From Flavobacterium sp. (GTDB lineage: Bacteria > Bacteroidota > Bacteroidia > Flavobacteriales > Flavobacteriaceae), in assembly GCA_016714905.1 (NCBI GenBank), contig JADKBW010000001.1, positions 288,443-352,442 on the forward strand: 64,000 nucleotides of DNA. Direction: 5' to 3'. The translations under genes and the position numbers were made by a program. This document shows, in pieces, positions 19,377 to 28,334 of this stretch. A model generated the notes under the pieces. That model saw nothing but the letters and a program-made list of their open reading frames with translations, was not told the DNA's origin and made no database searches. Each line of letters opens with the position of its first letter. The first letter of the stretch is position 1.

Positions 19377-19943
19377 CTATTTTTCGTCTTCTTTTTTACC
19401 AACTTTCTTGTCTGATGCTTTGTATTTATCATTCAAAAGTTTGACAATTTCAGCCGTAATATCTAATTTATCTTCTGCATATAAAATAGTCGCAGCTTCT
19501 CCCGTTCCGTAGATGTAGGTAAAGCCTTTTTCTTTTCCGTAGTCTTTGATGAATTTTTTTACTTTTTTCACCAATGTGTCCATTTCAACGCCACTTTCTT
19601 CTCTAAGTTGTTGAACCAATGCTTGTTGTGCATAACTCAATTCCTGTTCTTGCTTTTGAAGTCTTGCTCCATTTTCTTGTGCCCATGCTTGCCCTTTGGC
19701 TTGTGCATTCTTTTGAAAACTAGTTGCTTCTGCTTTAAATCTAGCCACTTCAGCTTCTAACTCTTTGCCCATCTCATCGCCTTTGGCTTTATATTTTGCT
19801 TCGATGTCTTTCGCTTCATTGTATTGCTCTAATAATTTAGAAGTGTCAACATAGGCTGTTTTCATTTCTTTAGTTGGAGTGGTTGACTTGTTGCAAGAAA
19901 TGATTGCAAAGCATAGTAAAGAAAGTAGGAGTAATTTTTTCAT
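19377..19943 (-). CDS. OmpH/Skp-family periplasmic chaperone, lipoprotein form
   Basis: 188 residues with a lipobox IISC, lipidated cysteine at 17. The mature part begins with the OmpH beta segment KTAYVDTSKLLEQY, runs through a long charged alpha-helical coiled coil (about residues 45-130, KGDEMGKELEAEVARFKAEA...) and returns to a beta segment GFTYIYGTGEAATILYAEDKLDIT. This is the Skp jellyfish layout, which holds unfolded outer-membrane proteins in the periplasm. It ends a minus-strand run and is followed by a terminator. Confidence 0.85.
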   Translation of the reverse strand: MKKLLLLSLLCFAIISCNKSTTPTKEMKTAYVDTSKLLEQYNEAKDIEAKYKAKGDEMGKELEAEVARFKAEATSFQKNAQAKGQAWAQENGARLQKQEQELSYAQQALVQQLREESGVEMDTLVKKVKKFIKDYGKEKGFTYIYGTGEAATILYAEDKLDITAEIVKLLNDKYKASDKKVGKKEDEK

Positions 19944-20007
19944 GATTGAAGAGATAATTAAGGTTTCAAAAGTATTAATTTATTATGATAAGCCGCTTTT
20001 ATAATTT

Positions 20008-20853
20008 CTAGTTTTTGATAATGTAAATATGAGAAGAATACTCATTGGTTGTTCTCGCTTTCCAATTCGATTGCAATCCAACCAGAAACGCTGTAATGTA
20101 TTTCATCTTTCCTGTTTTATATTTTTCTGAAAGCAAAGCGACGTAAAAAGCATCAAACATCATCGGTCGTGTTTCTACTAATTGTAGTTTTTCTCTTTCA
20201 AAAAGTTTTTCAATTGATAAACGAGAAAAATGCCACAAATGGCGAGGAACATCATAGGCTGCCCAAAATTCTTGATAATGCTTTGCGTCAAAAGAATTAA
20301 AATTTGGAACTGCGACAACAATTGTTCCGGTTGGTTTTAGTAAACGTTTTAGTTCTTTGATTTGAGCATTGACATCTGGTACATGTTCTAAAACGTGCCA
20401 CATCGTAACCACATCAACGGAATGGTCTTCTAGTTGACTCGTGCTATCAATATAACTTACGCCCTTTTTCAACGCTATTTTTTTAGCCCTTTCATTGGGT
20501 TCTACACCTATGATTTGCCAACCGTTTTGCTTTGCTTGGGAAAGGAAATCACCTGTCCCTGTTCCAATATCAAGCAATACTCCTTTACTAGGTTGAAATT
20601 CATTAATTAAAGTCAGCTTCTTTTTTAAGGCAATATTCTTGACGAATTGATATGCTTTTTCAAACAAGGAACGATTGCCATCGGTGTGAGAAATATAATC
20701 CTCGCTTTCGTAATAAGAGGCTAATTTTTCTTCATTTGGTTGTGGATAAGTAAAGACCAAATCAATGGATTCGTCTTTAAGCAAGCGAAATTCTTCTTTC
20801 GATATAGAATGATCTTTGACTTCAAGATAATGTTGATATTTAGAAATGTCCAT
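20008..20853 (-). CDS. Class I SAM-dependent methyltransferase
   Basis: 281 residues. SAM-binding motif I is LLDIGTGTGDFL at about residues 93-104, motif II IGVEPNERAKKIALKKG, and the post-I acidic region VDVVTMWHVLEHVPD. The N-terminal 60 residues have no zinc cysteines. The layout resembles methyltransferases of the UbiE/Coq5-like class often acting on glycans or small molecules; the substrate cannot be told. The start overlaps the preceding lipoprotein stop by one base, so the two are co-translated. Confidence 0.83.
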   Translation of the reverse strand: MDISKYQHYLEVKDHSISKEEFRLLKDESIDLVFTYPQPNEEKLASYYESEDYISHTDGNRSLFEKAYQFVKNIALKKKLTLINEFQPSKGVLLDIGTGTGDFLSQAKQNGWQIIGVEPNERAKKIALKKGVSYIDSTSQLEDHSVDVVTMWHVLEHVPDVNAQIKELKRLLKPTGTIVVAVPNFNSFDAKHYQEFWAAYDVPRHLWHFSRLSIEKLFEREKLQLVETRPMMFDAFYVALLSEKYKTGKMKYITAFLVGLQSNWKARTTNEYSSHIYIIKN

Positions 20854-21338
20854 TATAAATTATAATATTCGTCTTTTAATTTCTTGAGATAACGCACCAC
20901 GATGTTTTGAAATAATGAATCATTGGCGAGACAATCTTCGTTCTTGTCGTTAATCACTGAGAAAGCAATAAACTTTCGTTGTAAACCATTTTGTGCGTTT
21001 TCTGGCTCTAAATTTATGACTGCGTAGTTTGCACTATTAAAATATTTCTCGAATTCATCGTTGCTGTAAATAATCAATTTGTATTTGTTTTTTTCGATGG
21101 AAATCCAATATTCACTAGTGTAGTAATTCTCCCCTTTAAATCTCATGGAGAGATATTTTTCTATCGTTAGATTCTTTGTGTTGTTTTCAAAAAGAAATGC
21201 ATTTAGACCTTTATTTCCTAATATTTCTTTTCCATTAGGCACAAGAATATAATCTGGAATTTGCACGGTTTGTCTAGAAACATTGCAGCTTGAAAATAAA
21301 ACAAATAAAAACAATAATGCCGCAATCCTTTTATTCAT
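20853..21338 (-). CDS. Small lipoprotein of unknown function
   Basis: About 161 residues from the ATG at 21338 (MNKRIAALLFLFVLFSSC), with lipobox FSSC. An in-frame ATG at 21371 adds MFHVERQKQTF, but those bases are the parS site, so the inner ATG is the likely start. The mature part is a charged domain (TSEYWISIEKNKYKLIIYSNDEFEKYF) of no family that I recognise. It lies between mnmG and the methyltransferase gene in a compact operon. Confidence 0.65.
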   Translation of the reverse strand: MNKRIAALLFLFVLFSSCNVSRQTVQIPDYILVPNGKEILGNKGLNAFLFENNTKNLTIEKYLSMRFKGENYYTSEYWISIEKNKYKLIIYSNDEFEKYFNSANYAVINLEPENAQNGLQRKFIAFSVINDKNEDCLANDSLFQNIVVRYLKKLKDEYYNL

Positions 21339-21354
21339 AAAGGTTTGCTTTTGT

Positions 21355-21370
21355 CGTTCCACGTGAAACA
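21355..21370. promoter_or_regulatory. parS-like ParB-binding site, 15 of 16 matches
   Basis: cGTTCCACGTGAAACA differs only at its first base from the parS sequence TGTTCCACGTGAAACA described for Bacillus Spo0J/ParB. It lies in the short gap between mnmG and the lipoprotein gene. Confidence 0.75.
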
Positions 21371-21372
21371 TA

Positions 21373-23244
21373 TTATCTTCCCATATAGATTAGAAGTACA
21401 GAAATATCAGAAGGGGAAACACCGCTAATTCGCGAAGCTTGTGAAATGGTAATCGGTCGAATTGACGAAAGCTTTTGTTTTGCTTCTATAGACATCGACT
21501 TTATCTTATGGTAATCAAAGAACTCAGGAATTTTGACGTCCTCCAGCCGTGTCAATTTATTAGCGTTATTTCGTTCTTTTTCGATATAACCTGAATACTT
21601 AACTTGAATTTCAGCTTGCTCCAAAATCTCTTGATCTAAAGGATTTTCATTCAAATAGGCTTGCACTTTATTAAACTTTAAGACATCCTCCAAATCTATT
21701 TGAGGTCTAGAAAATATCTTGAACATTTTGTCAGATTGACTCACTAAAGCCGTTTCTTTTGCTTCTAAAATAGGATTTACTTCTGCTACGCTAACACTTG
21801 TTTCCTTAAAAAAAGCGACCATTTTCTCAGACTCTTCAAACTTATACTCCATTCGCTTCAATCGCTCATCAGAAGCTAAACCAATAGCATTAGACAACGG
21901 AGTTAATCTATAATCCGCATTGTCTTGTCGTAGTAGTGTTCTAAACTCCGCCCTTGAAGTAAACATTCTATATGGTTCTTCCGTCCCTTTTGTAATCAAA
22001 TCATCTATTAAAACACCTATATACGCCTCATCTCTCTTTAGAATTAGCGGCTCTTGTTCATTGACTTTCAATGCGGCATTGATTCCCGCCATTAAGCCTT
22101 GTGAGGCTGCTTCTTCGTAACCGGTGGTACCATTGATTTGACCCGCAAAATACAAGCCTTCAACCAATTTGGTTTCTAGCGTATGTTTTAATTGGGTTGG
22201 TGGAAAGTAATCGTATTCAATTGCGTATCCTGGTCTAAAAAACTTCACGTTTTCAAAACCAACGACTGAGCGTAAAGCTTTAAACTGAATTTCTTCAGGC
22301 AAAGAAGTCGAAAATCCGTTAACATAGACCTCCACTGTATTCCATCCTTCCGGCTCAACAAACAACTGATGCCGCTCTTTATCAGCAAAGCGATTAATTT
22401 TATCTTCAATCGACGGACAATATCGCGGGCCGATACTTTTTATTCTGCCATTAAACATAGGAGATCGGTCGAAACCCTCTCGAAGAATGTCATGAACGTC
22501 AAGCGAAGTGTAAGTCATGTGACAAGACTTCTGATGTATTAGCGGTTTAGTTAGGTTTGAATAAGAAAATTTATCTGGCTTCTCATCTCCTTTTTCTTCA
22601 TTCATTTTAGCGTAATCTAACGAACGGCCATCAACTCTAGGTGGTGTGCCCGTTTTCATTCTCCCTGACTCAAAACCAATACTTGTTAAATCCTCTGTTA
22701 TTCCGTATGCTGCACTTTCACCTGCTCTACCACCCCCGAATTGCTTATCACCAATATGAATCAGACCATTTAAGAAAGTCCCATTCGTTAGAACTACGGC
22801 TTTAGCCTTTATTTCAATCCCCAAGGAAGTTTTAATTCCAACAATTTTATTGTTTTCAATTAATAACCCTTTGACCATCTCTTGATAAAAGTCAAGATTA
22901 GGCGTTTGCTCAAGCATCAGTCTCCATTCTTCAGCAAACCGCATTCGATCACTTTGTACACGAGGCGACCACATTGCTGGACCTTTCGATTTGTTAAGCA
23001 TTTTAAACTGTATTGCGGTCTTGTCTGATACAATTCCAGAATATCCGCCCATCGCATCAATCTCTCGGACAATTTGTCCTTTGGCAATTCCACCCATTGC
23101 TGGATTACAAGACATCTGCGCAATGTTTTGCAAACTCATAGTTACCAATAAGGTTTTACACCCCATATTGGCAGCGGCAGCGGCAGCTTCAGAACCGGCA
23201 TGACCTGCACCAACCACAATTACATCGTATTTGTCTTGAAACAT
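21373..23244 (-). CDS. mnmG: tRNA uridine-5-carboxymethylaminomethyl modification enzyme MnmG
   Basis: 623 residues, normal for MnmG (GidA). With MnmE it uses FAD, NADH and methylenetetrahydrofolate to install the carboxymethylaminomethyl group on wobble U34 of certain tRNAs. The FAD-binding motif VVGAGHAGSEAA is at residues 11-22, and the conserved SCNPAMGGIAKGQIVREIDAMGG and the central cysteine motif region PRYCPSIEDKI are present. The ATG overlaps the ybeY stop by one base (TAATG arrangement on the minus strand). parS-like sites lie just beyond both ends. mnmG is commonly origin-proximal in bacteria. Confidence 0.97.
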   Translation of the reverse strand: MFQDKYDVIVVGAGHAGSEAAAAAANMGCKTLLVTMSLQNIAQMSCNPAMGGIAKGQIVREIDAMGGYSGIVSDKTAIQFKMLNKSKGPAMWSPRVQSDRMRFAEEWRLMLEQTPNLDFYQEMVKGLLIENNKIVGIKTSLGIEIKAKAVVLTNGTFLNGLIHIGDKQFGGGRAGESAAYGITEDLTSIGFESGRMKTGTPPRVDGRSLDYAKMNEEKGDEKPDKFSYSNLTKPLIHQKSCHMTYTSLDVHDILREGFDRSPMFNGRIKSIGPRYCPSIEDKINRFADKERHQLFVEPEGWNTVEVYVNGFSTSLPEEIQFKALRSVVGFENVKFFRPGYAIEYDYFPPTQLKHTLETKLVEGLYFAGQINGTTGYEEAASQGLMAGINAALKVNEQEPLILKRDEAYIGVLIDDLITKGTEEPYRMFTSRAEFRTLLRQDNADYRLTPLSNAIGLASDERLKRMEYKFEESEKMVAFFKETSVSVAEVNPILEAKETALVSQSDKMFKIFSRPQIDLEDVLKFNKVQAYLNENPLDQEILEQAEIQVKYSGYIEKERNNANKLTRLEDVKIPEFFDYHKIKSMSIEAKQKLSSIRPITISQASRISGVSPSDISVLLIYMGR

Positions 23245-23693
23245 TAAGGTTTTAATTTAGAATTGGTCTTGTTTTTTTGTTCCACGTGAAACATTTTAAT
23301 TTTCTCGTCTTCTTTCAGACGCATTTCCTTCTCGTCTTTCGCCGACTTATCCTTGTATCCGCAATAATGAAGCACACCGTGAACCATCACTCGTTTTAAC
23401 TCTTCTTCAAAAGCAACATCAAATTCTATGGCATTCTCTCTTACCCGCTGAACCGAAATAAAAACATCTCCGTGTAGTTCGTTTCCTACAGAATAATCGA
23501 AGCTAATTATATCTGTTAACGTGTTGTGATTTAGATATTGTTGATTTATTTCAATCAGAAAATCATCGTCACAAAAGATATAATTGATATCGCCTTCCTT
23601 TTTACCTTCGGATTGAATCACAAGGGACAACCACTTAGAGTAGTCCGATTTTCTTACTAGTTTAAAAGAAGTTTCATAATTAAAACTAATCAT
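23244..23693 (-). CDS. ybeY: Endoribonuclease YbeY
   Basis: 149-residue metal-dependent RNase for 16S rRNA 3' maturation and ribosome quality control. The motif is MVHGVLHYCGYKDKS near residue 110: two metal-binding histidines are present, while the third position (His in E. coli) is Asp, which I recall as usual for flavobacterial YbeY. The C-terminus, IKMFHVEQKNKTNSKLKP, is encoded across the perfect parS site. The gene overlaps both the DUF4175-type gene (8 bases) and mnmG (1 base). Confidence 0.9.
   Translation of the reverse strand: MISFNYETSFKLVRKSDYSKWLSLVIQSEGKKEGDINYIFCDDDFLIEINQQYLNHNTLTDIISFDYSVGNELHGDVFISVQRVRENAIEFDVAFEEELKRVMVHGVLHYCGYKDKSAKDEKEMRLKEDEKIKMFHVEQKNKTNSKLKP
23278..23293. 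promoter_or_regulatory. parS ParB-binding site, perfect 16-base match
   Basis: TGTTCCACGTGAAACA, identical to the published Bacillus subtilis Spo0J/ParB consensus, a near-perfect palindrome. It is embedded in the 3' coding end of ybeY, where it encodes MFHVEQ. ParB spreading from such sites marks the origin region for chromosome segregation. Confidence 0.85.
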
Positions 23694-26600
23694 TGCTTTT
23701 AAAATATTCTTGCACCTTCTGATTAAAATTGGAGCGCAAAGGTAAACTTTGTCTATTTAAAATCTCAATGCTGTTTAAATATTGTTGCACGGAAGCAGGA
23801 AGCGGATTGCTTGTACTATTAAAATCCTTCTTGTTGGTTTCAGATTGACGCTTCTTGTCTTCGCCTTGCTCTTGAACAGCTTTTTGCAGTTTTAGTAATT
23901 CATACTTCAAATTCAAAGCTTTCTGAAGTGTTTCATTATTAAAACCTTTATTCAACAGCTGCTTTTCTATTTGTTTCATTTGCTCCATCGCATTTTGTCC
24001 GCTTCCGCCCATTCCTTTCTTATCTAATTCGTTTTGCAATGCGTCGCGAAGTTGCTTTTGCTCTTTGTAAATTTCCATGATATTTTTAGCATCACCCTCA
24101 CCATCTTCGCCATTTTCACCATCTTGACCTTCTCCGCCTCCTTCTCCGCCTTTGCCATCTTTTCCTGATTTCCCTTTATCTCCTTGACCTGGCTTCTTAC
24201 CTTCTCCCGGCTTGTTTCCTTCTCCTGGTTTCTTTCCCTCACCCGGTTTTTTGCCCTCACCCGGTTTGTCTCCTGGCTTATCTCCTTTCTTCATACCCTC
24301 TTTCATCTTTTCACCTATGCCTTCCTGTTTTTTTATGATGTCGGGAAGTTGCATACCCGCACCTTGTCCTTTTCCTGGTTTTGGTTTGCCCATGCCCGCG
24401 CCAGACATCGACATTTGCATGCTGTTCAATAAATCACTTAGAAAATCAGCAAGTTTGTTTGCAGAAGAAACTGAATACTGTTGGTGCGAAAGTCCCTTTG
24501 GAATCTGTGCTTCTACCAAACTTTCCAAAGCTTTATCAATGTTGTAGTGAACTTTACCTATTTCCCTGGTAATGTCTTCGGCAATTTTCGGATTCCTTAA
24601 TGACATAGCAAACAAACTGTCATCAACATGTTTGAACTGTAATTTTAGGTCTTGTTGAATCTTCAAATTCTTATTGAATGATGGCGATCCTCTTTTTAAA
24701 CCTCTAAACTGCCCCATTACTTCCTCTTGAGAGAATGAGTACGCTAAAAGATTGTCTAGGATTTGCCGCAGCATTTTTACATCTTCATCCATCTGCTCCA
24801 TTTCAGCGCCTTCCATGCTTTGCTGCATATTCATCGACATTTCCTTCATCTTCTTTGATGCACTTTTTTGCTTCGGCTTGGCTTTGTCTTTCTTGTCTTT
24901 TTGCAATTCTTCAGACGCCTTTTTCAAATCTTCATCAATACTTTTTTCCTTTTCTGCATCTTTCGGAATGTCTATTGGCGACTTCAACTCCTTATTTTCC
25001 TTTTCAAGATCCTTTAAATCTTCTTGGATTTTATCAAATTCTTTATTGATTTCATTTTGCTTTTCAGTCGAGTTTTCCTTCTCATTCTCTGCCAACTTAT
25101 CTTGCTTTTCAGCTAGTTTATCCAACTTGTCCGCCAATTGTTCTGCTTTTTTCTCTACATAATACTTCTTAGTCAGTTCAACCAACTGCTCTAAGTTCTT
25201 CGTTTGATTTTTGCTGTTTTGTTTGAACTCATCCAGCTTCATCATCAAATCTTCATTCTTTATTTTATCTGTCAACTCTTTAAGTTCGTCCAAAAGTTTT
25301 TTATTCTTTTCTAGATCCTTCTCTGCTTTCTCTAAACGCTTTTGCAACTCTTCTTTAAATTCATCTTTCTTATCTGTTTTGAATTTATCTAAATTGTCCT
25401 TCATCTTCTCCGCGAATTCCTTCATCAAATTATCTTGCTTCTTTTGACGCTCTAAAAAATCATTCACCTTTTGCTGATCTTTAAACTCCAAATTGTCTTT
25501 CTCTTTATTCGATTTCTGCAACTTTTCTATTTCGGAAATTTGTTTGTCTTGATTCTTTAAAGACTTCTCTAAGCCATTGATATTGCTGTTTTGTTGTTGC
25601 AACATTTGATCTTCTTTCTCTACGTCAGTAGCGATTCGGTCAGAAAACACAGCCGATTTTGTGCTTTTGAAATTATGAATCGCATCATTATCAAAAACCT
25701 CAAAATAATATTCATATGATACGCCTTGCTCTACTGGTAATGTACTTGGAAAAGAAAACACAAACTGATCGTAGATGTCTTTCTTTACATTCAATAGTGC
25801 TTTCTTAGCGGCTTGCGGCTTATCTCTTTCATAATAAACCACATACAATTTATGCAAACCATAATCATCCGAAACTTGACCTATTACATATTTCTTTTCA
25901 GTCTTTAAACTGTCTGGTGCATTATCAACTGTAATTGTTGGGAATTGGTCCTTTATCACAGATATCTGATAGTTCAGCTTCTCATAGTTCGCAACCCTAT
26001 CATTAGAAGTAATAATTTGATAATCTGTGTTTTCAAAAATTGATTTAGTCAATGAAAACATGTTTTCACTCCTAGTAAATGGCGTATTTGCTTTCAAATC
26101 TGACCAAACAACTTTTTGCGTCGCTTGAGTATTCATCCTCCACGAAACCCTTGTCCCTTCAGGAATAATCGCATTTCCAGACCCTTTAATTAACTCCGCT
26201 TTTCTATTCAAATATGATGGGAAATTCAATTGCATTTCAAAATTAGCAATCGACGGAACTGTGATGACTTTCAATTCATATTCAGGAGAAGTAACCGTAT
26301 TGGCTTCAACGTAAAAAGGAATAGAAGTTAATGGCTTCGAAAATTTATATTGAAATTCACCAGGCTTCACCGACTCCATAAAATAACTTTCATCCTCGAT
26401 AAAAATCATTACGTTTTCCGGAATCACCTTTCCTTTGGTTTGAATTACCAGTGTAAAATCTTTGTTCTGTTCGGTTTGTATTTGTTTATTTAGTACCACA
26501 AATTGAAATGGTGCTGGCGGAATAAATTGATTCTTAAAATGTACCACGCGATTCAAACTCTGTGAAATCATATCGCTATTCCCAGAAATATAAAAGAATG

Positions 26601-27090
26601 CGAAAAAGAAAATCGGCAATAATGCTAGAGGTAAATATTTTCTGTTCTTGTTAAAGTCTATTGCATTTCCAAAGGGAACAGGTTGCAGCGAACTCGCTTT
26701 TTGATCTATCGACGCGAGTAACAATTCCGATTGACTGCCATTTGAAGACAATTGCAGAAAGTTGGTCAACTTGTCGCTGACTTCTGAAAAGTGATTTCCA
26801 ATAATGGTAGAAGCTTCATTGTAGTCGATACCTTTTTGAATCTTAAGCAACTTAAAAATCGGAAATAAAATATAACGCAACAATAAAAATACTTCCACGG
26901 CAATAAAGGCCCAAAACAAAATGGTTCTTCCCATCGGTTTCAGCCAAAGAAAGTACTCTACAAAAAGCACAAAAAGGAAATACAGCAATCCTAAGCCAAT
27001 AAAAAAAAGCACACCCCGAATCAGTTCGTTCGTGTAATACTTCTTGATAAAAGCTTCTAATTTTTGATAAATAATGCCCGTAGAATCCAA
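23686..27090 (-). CDS. DUF4175-type giant membrane-anchored protein
   Basis: 1134 residues. The N-terminal part has hydrophobic segments near residues 20-50, 55-75 and 150-168. A beta-rich extracytoplasmic region (about 200-480) follows. Residues about 480-750 are a long Lys/Glu-rich coiled coil, and about 930-1010 hold a low-complexity Gly/Lys/Pro stretch with repeats of KPGEGK followed by GKDGKGGEGG. The size, layout and position beside ybeY fit the Bacteroidota DUF4175 family, whose function is unknown. A structural role in the envelope is a reasonable guess only. The gene heads the ybeY-mnmG run. Its homopolymer-rich coding is intact. Confidence 0.8.
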   Translation of the reverse strand: MDSTGIIYQKLEAFIKKYYTNELIRGVLFFIGLGLLYFLFVLFVEYFLWLKPMGRTILFWAFIAVEVFLLLRYILFPIFKLLKIQKGIDYNEASTIIGNHFSEVSDKLTNFLQLSSNGSQSELLLASIDQKASSLQPVPFGNAIDFNKNRKYLPLALLPIFFFAFFYISGNSDMISQSLNRVVHFKNQFIPPAPFQFVVLNKQIQTEQNKDFTLVIQTKGKVIPENVMIFIEDESYFMESVKPGEFQYKFSKPLTSIPFYVEANTVTSPEYELKVITVPSIANFEMQLNFPSYLNRKAELIKGSGNAIIPEGTRVSWRMNTQATQKVVWSDLKANTPFTRSENMFSLTKSIFENTDYQIITSNDRVANYEKLNYQISVIKDQFPTITVDNAPDSLKTEKKYVIGQVSDDYGLHKLYVVYYERDKPQAAKKALLNVKKDIYDQFVFSFPSTLPVEQGVSYEYYFEVFDNDAIHNFKSTKSAVFSDRIATDVEKEDQMLQQQNSNINGLEKSLKNQDKQISEIEKLQKSNKEKDNLEFKDQQKVNDFLERQKKQDNLMKEFAEKMKDNLDKFKTDKKDEFKEELQKRLEKAEKDLEKNKKLLDELKELTDKIKNEDLMMKLDEFKQNSKNQTKNLEQLVELTKKYYVEKKAEQLADKLDKLAEKQDKLAENEKENSTEKQNEINKEFDKIQEDLKDLEKENKELKSPIDIPKDAEKEKSIDEDLKKASEELQKDKKDKAKPKQKSASKKMKEMSMNMQQSMEGAEMEQMDEDVKMLRQILDNLLAYSFSQEEVMGQFRGLKRGSPSFNKNLKIQQDLKLQFKHVDDSLFAMSLRNPKIAEDITREIGKVHYNIDKALESLVEAQIPKGLSHQQYSVSSANKLADFLSDLLNSMQMSMSGAGMGKPKPGKGQGAGMQLPDIIKKQEGIGEKMKEGMKKGDKPGDKPGEGKKPGEGKKPGEGNKPGEGKKPGQGDKGKSGKDGKGGEGGGEGQDGENGEDGEGDAKNIMEIYKEQKQLRDALQNELDKKGMGGSGQNAMEQMKQIEKQLLNKGFNNETLQKALNLKYELLKLQKAVQEQGEDKKRQSETNKKDFNSTSNPLPASVQQYLNSIEILNRQSLPLRSNFNQKVQEYFKSND

Positions 27091-27224
27091 GTGTTTGCGT
27101 TTTATTTTAACAACCGATAAAAGTACGATTTTATCTGAATTAGAAAACGTTAAATAAAACGCAAACTTTTCCCGTTGGAAATGAAAAAAGGAATGACTAA
27201 TTTTAGTTCCAAATTATCCTGATT

Positions 27225-28253
27225 ATGAAATATTTATGGGCTTATAGCATTCCTTCCGTTGGACTTCTTGGCATTTACTGTAGTGGCGTTTGGATGTATG
27301 CTGCATTGGTATTTTCCTTCGTTATCATTCCGATATTAGAATTATTGCTTCCTATTGACGCTGACAATTACAGCGAATCCGTTGTCGAAGAACGACTAAA
27401 AAACAAACTTTTTGACATTTTGCTGTACTTGAATGTTCCGCTTGTTTATGGAATATTATTTTATTCTCTTCACAAAGTAACATCATCCTCCTTAACACAA
27501 TCTGAGCTGATTGGTATGACGTTGAGCGTCGGAATCATTTTGGGTTCCAACGGCATCAATGTAGCGCATGAACTCGGACATAGAACTTCATTTCTTGAAA
27601 AAATGTTGGGGAAAATACTTCTAATTCCAAGCCATTACACCCATTTCTTTATCGAACACAATCATGGACATCATTTGCATGTTTCCACTCCCGAAGATCC
27701 TTCTACCGCGAAATACAATCAAAATCTCTATTCCTATTGGTTTCAAACAGTAGTTGGAACTTATAAGAAAGCGTGGAAAATTCAACGCAAACTCAATGAA
27801 GTTGAATATCGCTCCTTTTTTTCTATTAAAAACGATATGTTTTGGTTTACAATTATTCAAGCGTCGTACTTGGTGGCAATTTATTTCTTCTTTGGTTTTA
27901 ATGGATTTCTATTCGCAACTTGCGCCGGCATTGTTGGATTCTTGCTATTAGAAACCATCAACTACATTGAACATTACGGATTAAAAAGAAACTTATTGCC
28001 TTCAGGAAGATACGAACGAGTTTCGGAAAAACACTCTTGGAATTCCAATCACGTTCTAGGAAGAATCATGCTCTATGAACTCACACGACACAGCGACCAT
28101 CACTACAAATCGCAAAAGAAGTATCAAATCTTAGAATACCATGATGTGAGCCCACAATTGCCTTTTGGCTACCCAACAAGCATGGTACTTTCGTTTATTC
28201 CTCCTTTATGGTTTGGTATTATGAACAAACGAATCCCTTCGGAAATGCGATAA
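27225..28253 (+). CDS. AlkB-like membrane di-iron hydroxylase (alkane 1-monooxygenase family)
   Basis: 342 residues with about six membrane helices. The histidine clusters of the membrane fatty-acid-desaturase/AlkB superfamily are all seen: HELGH near residue 112, EHNHGHH near 144, NYIEHYG near 246 and the C-terminal RHSDHH near 286. The spacing fits alkane 1-monooxygenases better than desaturases. No rubredoxin or alkane-pathway gene is nearby, so the true substrate could be a lipid. It stands alone, divergent from the DUF4175 gene and ahead of gltX. Confidence 0.82.
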   Translation: MKYLWAYSIPSVGLLGIYCSGVWMYAALVFSFVIIPILELLLPIDADNYSESVVEERLKNKLFDILLYLNVPLVYGILFYSLHKVTSSSLTQSELIGMTLSVGIILGSNGINVAHELGHRTSFLEKMLGKILLIPSHYTHFFIEHNHGHHLHVSTPEDPSTAKYNQNLYSYWFQTVVGTYKKAWKIQRKLNEVEYRSFFSIKNDMFWFTIIQASYLVAIYFFFGFNGFLFATCAGIVGFLLLETINYIEHYGLKRNLLPSGRYERVSEKHSWNSNHVLGRIMLYELTRHSDHHYKSQKKYQILEYHDVSPQLPFGYPTSMVLSFIPPLWFGIMNKRIPSEMR

Positions 28254-28308
28254 ACTGTTCTCTGGATTGAAGTGCTGGATTAACCAAGAAATCACAACTT
28301 CGATTTAC

Positions 28309-28316
28309 TATCTTTG
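28309..28316 (+). promoter_or_regulatory. Possible -7 box of gltX
   Basis: TATCTTTG matches TAnnTTTG and ends 18 bases before the gltX ATG at 28335. No TTG lies at the usual distance upstream. Confidence 0.35.
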
Positions 28317-28334
28317 CCGAAAATTTTCATTACC

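Noticed and set aside
24184..25447. Several long frames opposite the DUF4175 gene
   Set aside because: They are opposite-strand shadows of its Lys/Glu-rich and Gly/Lys/Pro-rich coding and show no protein family signs.
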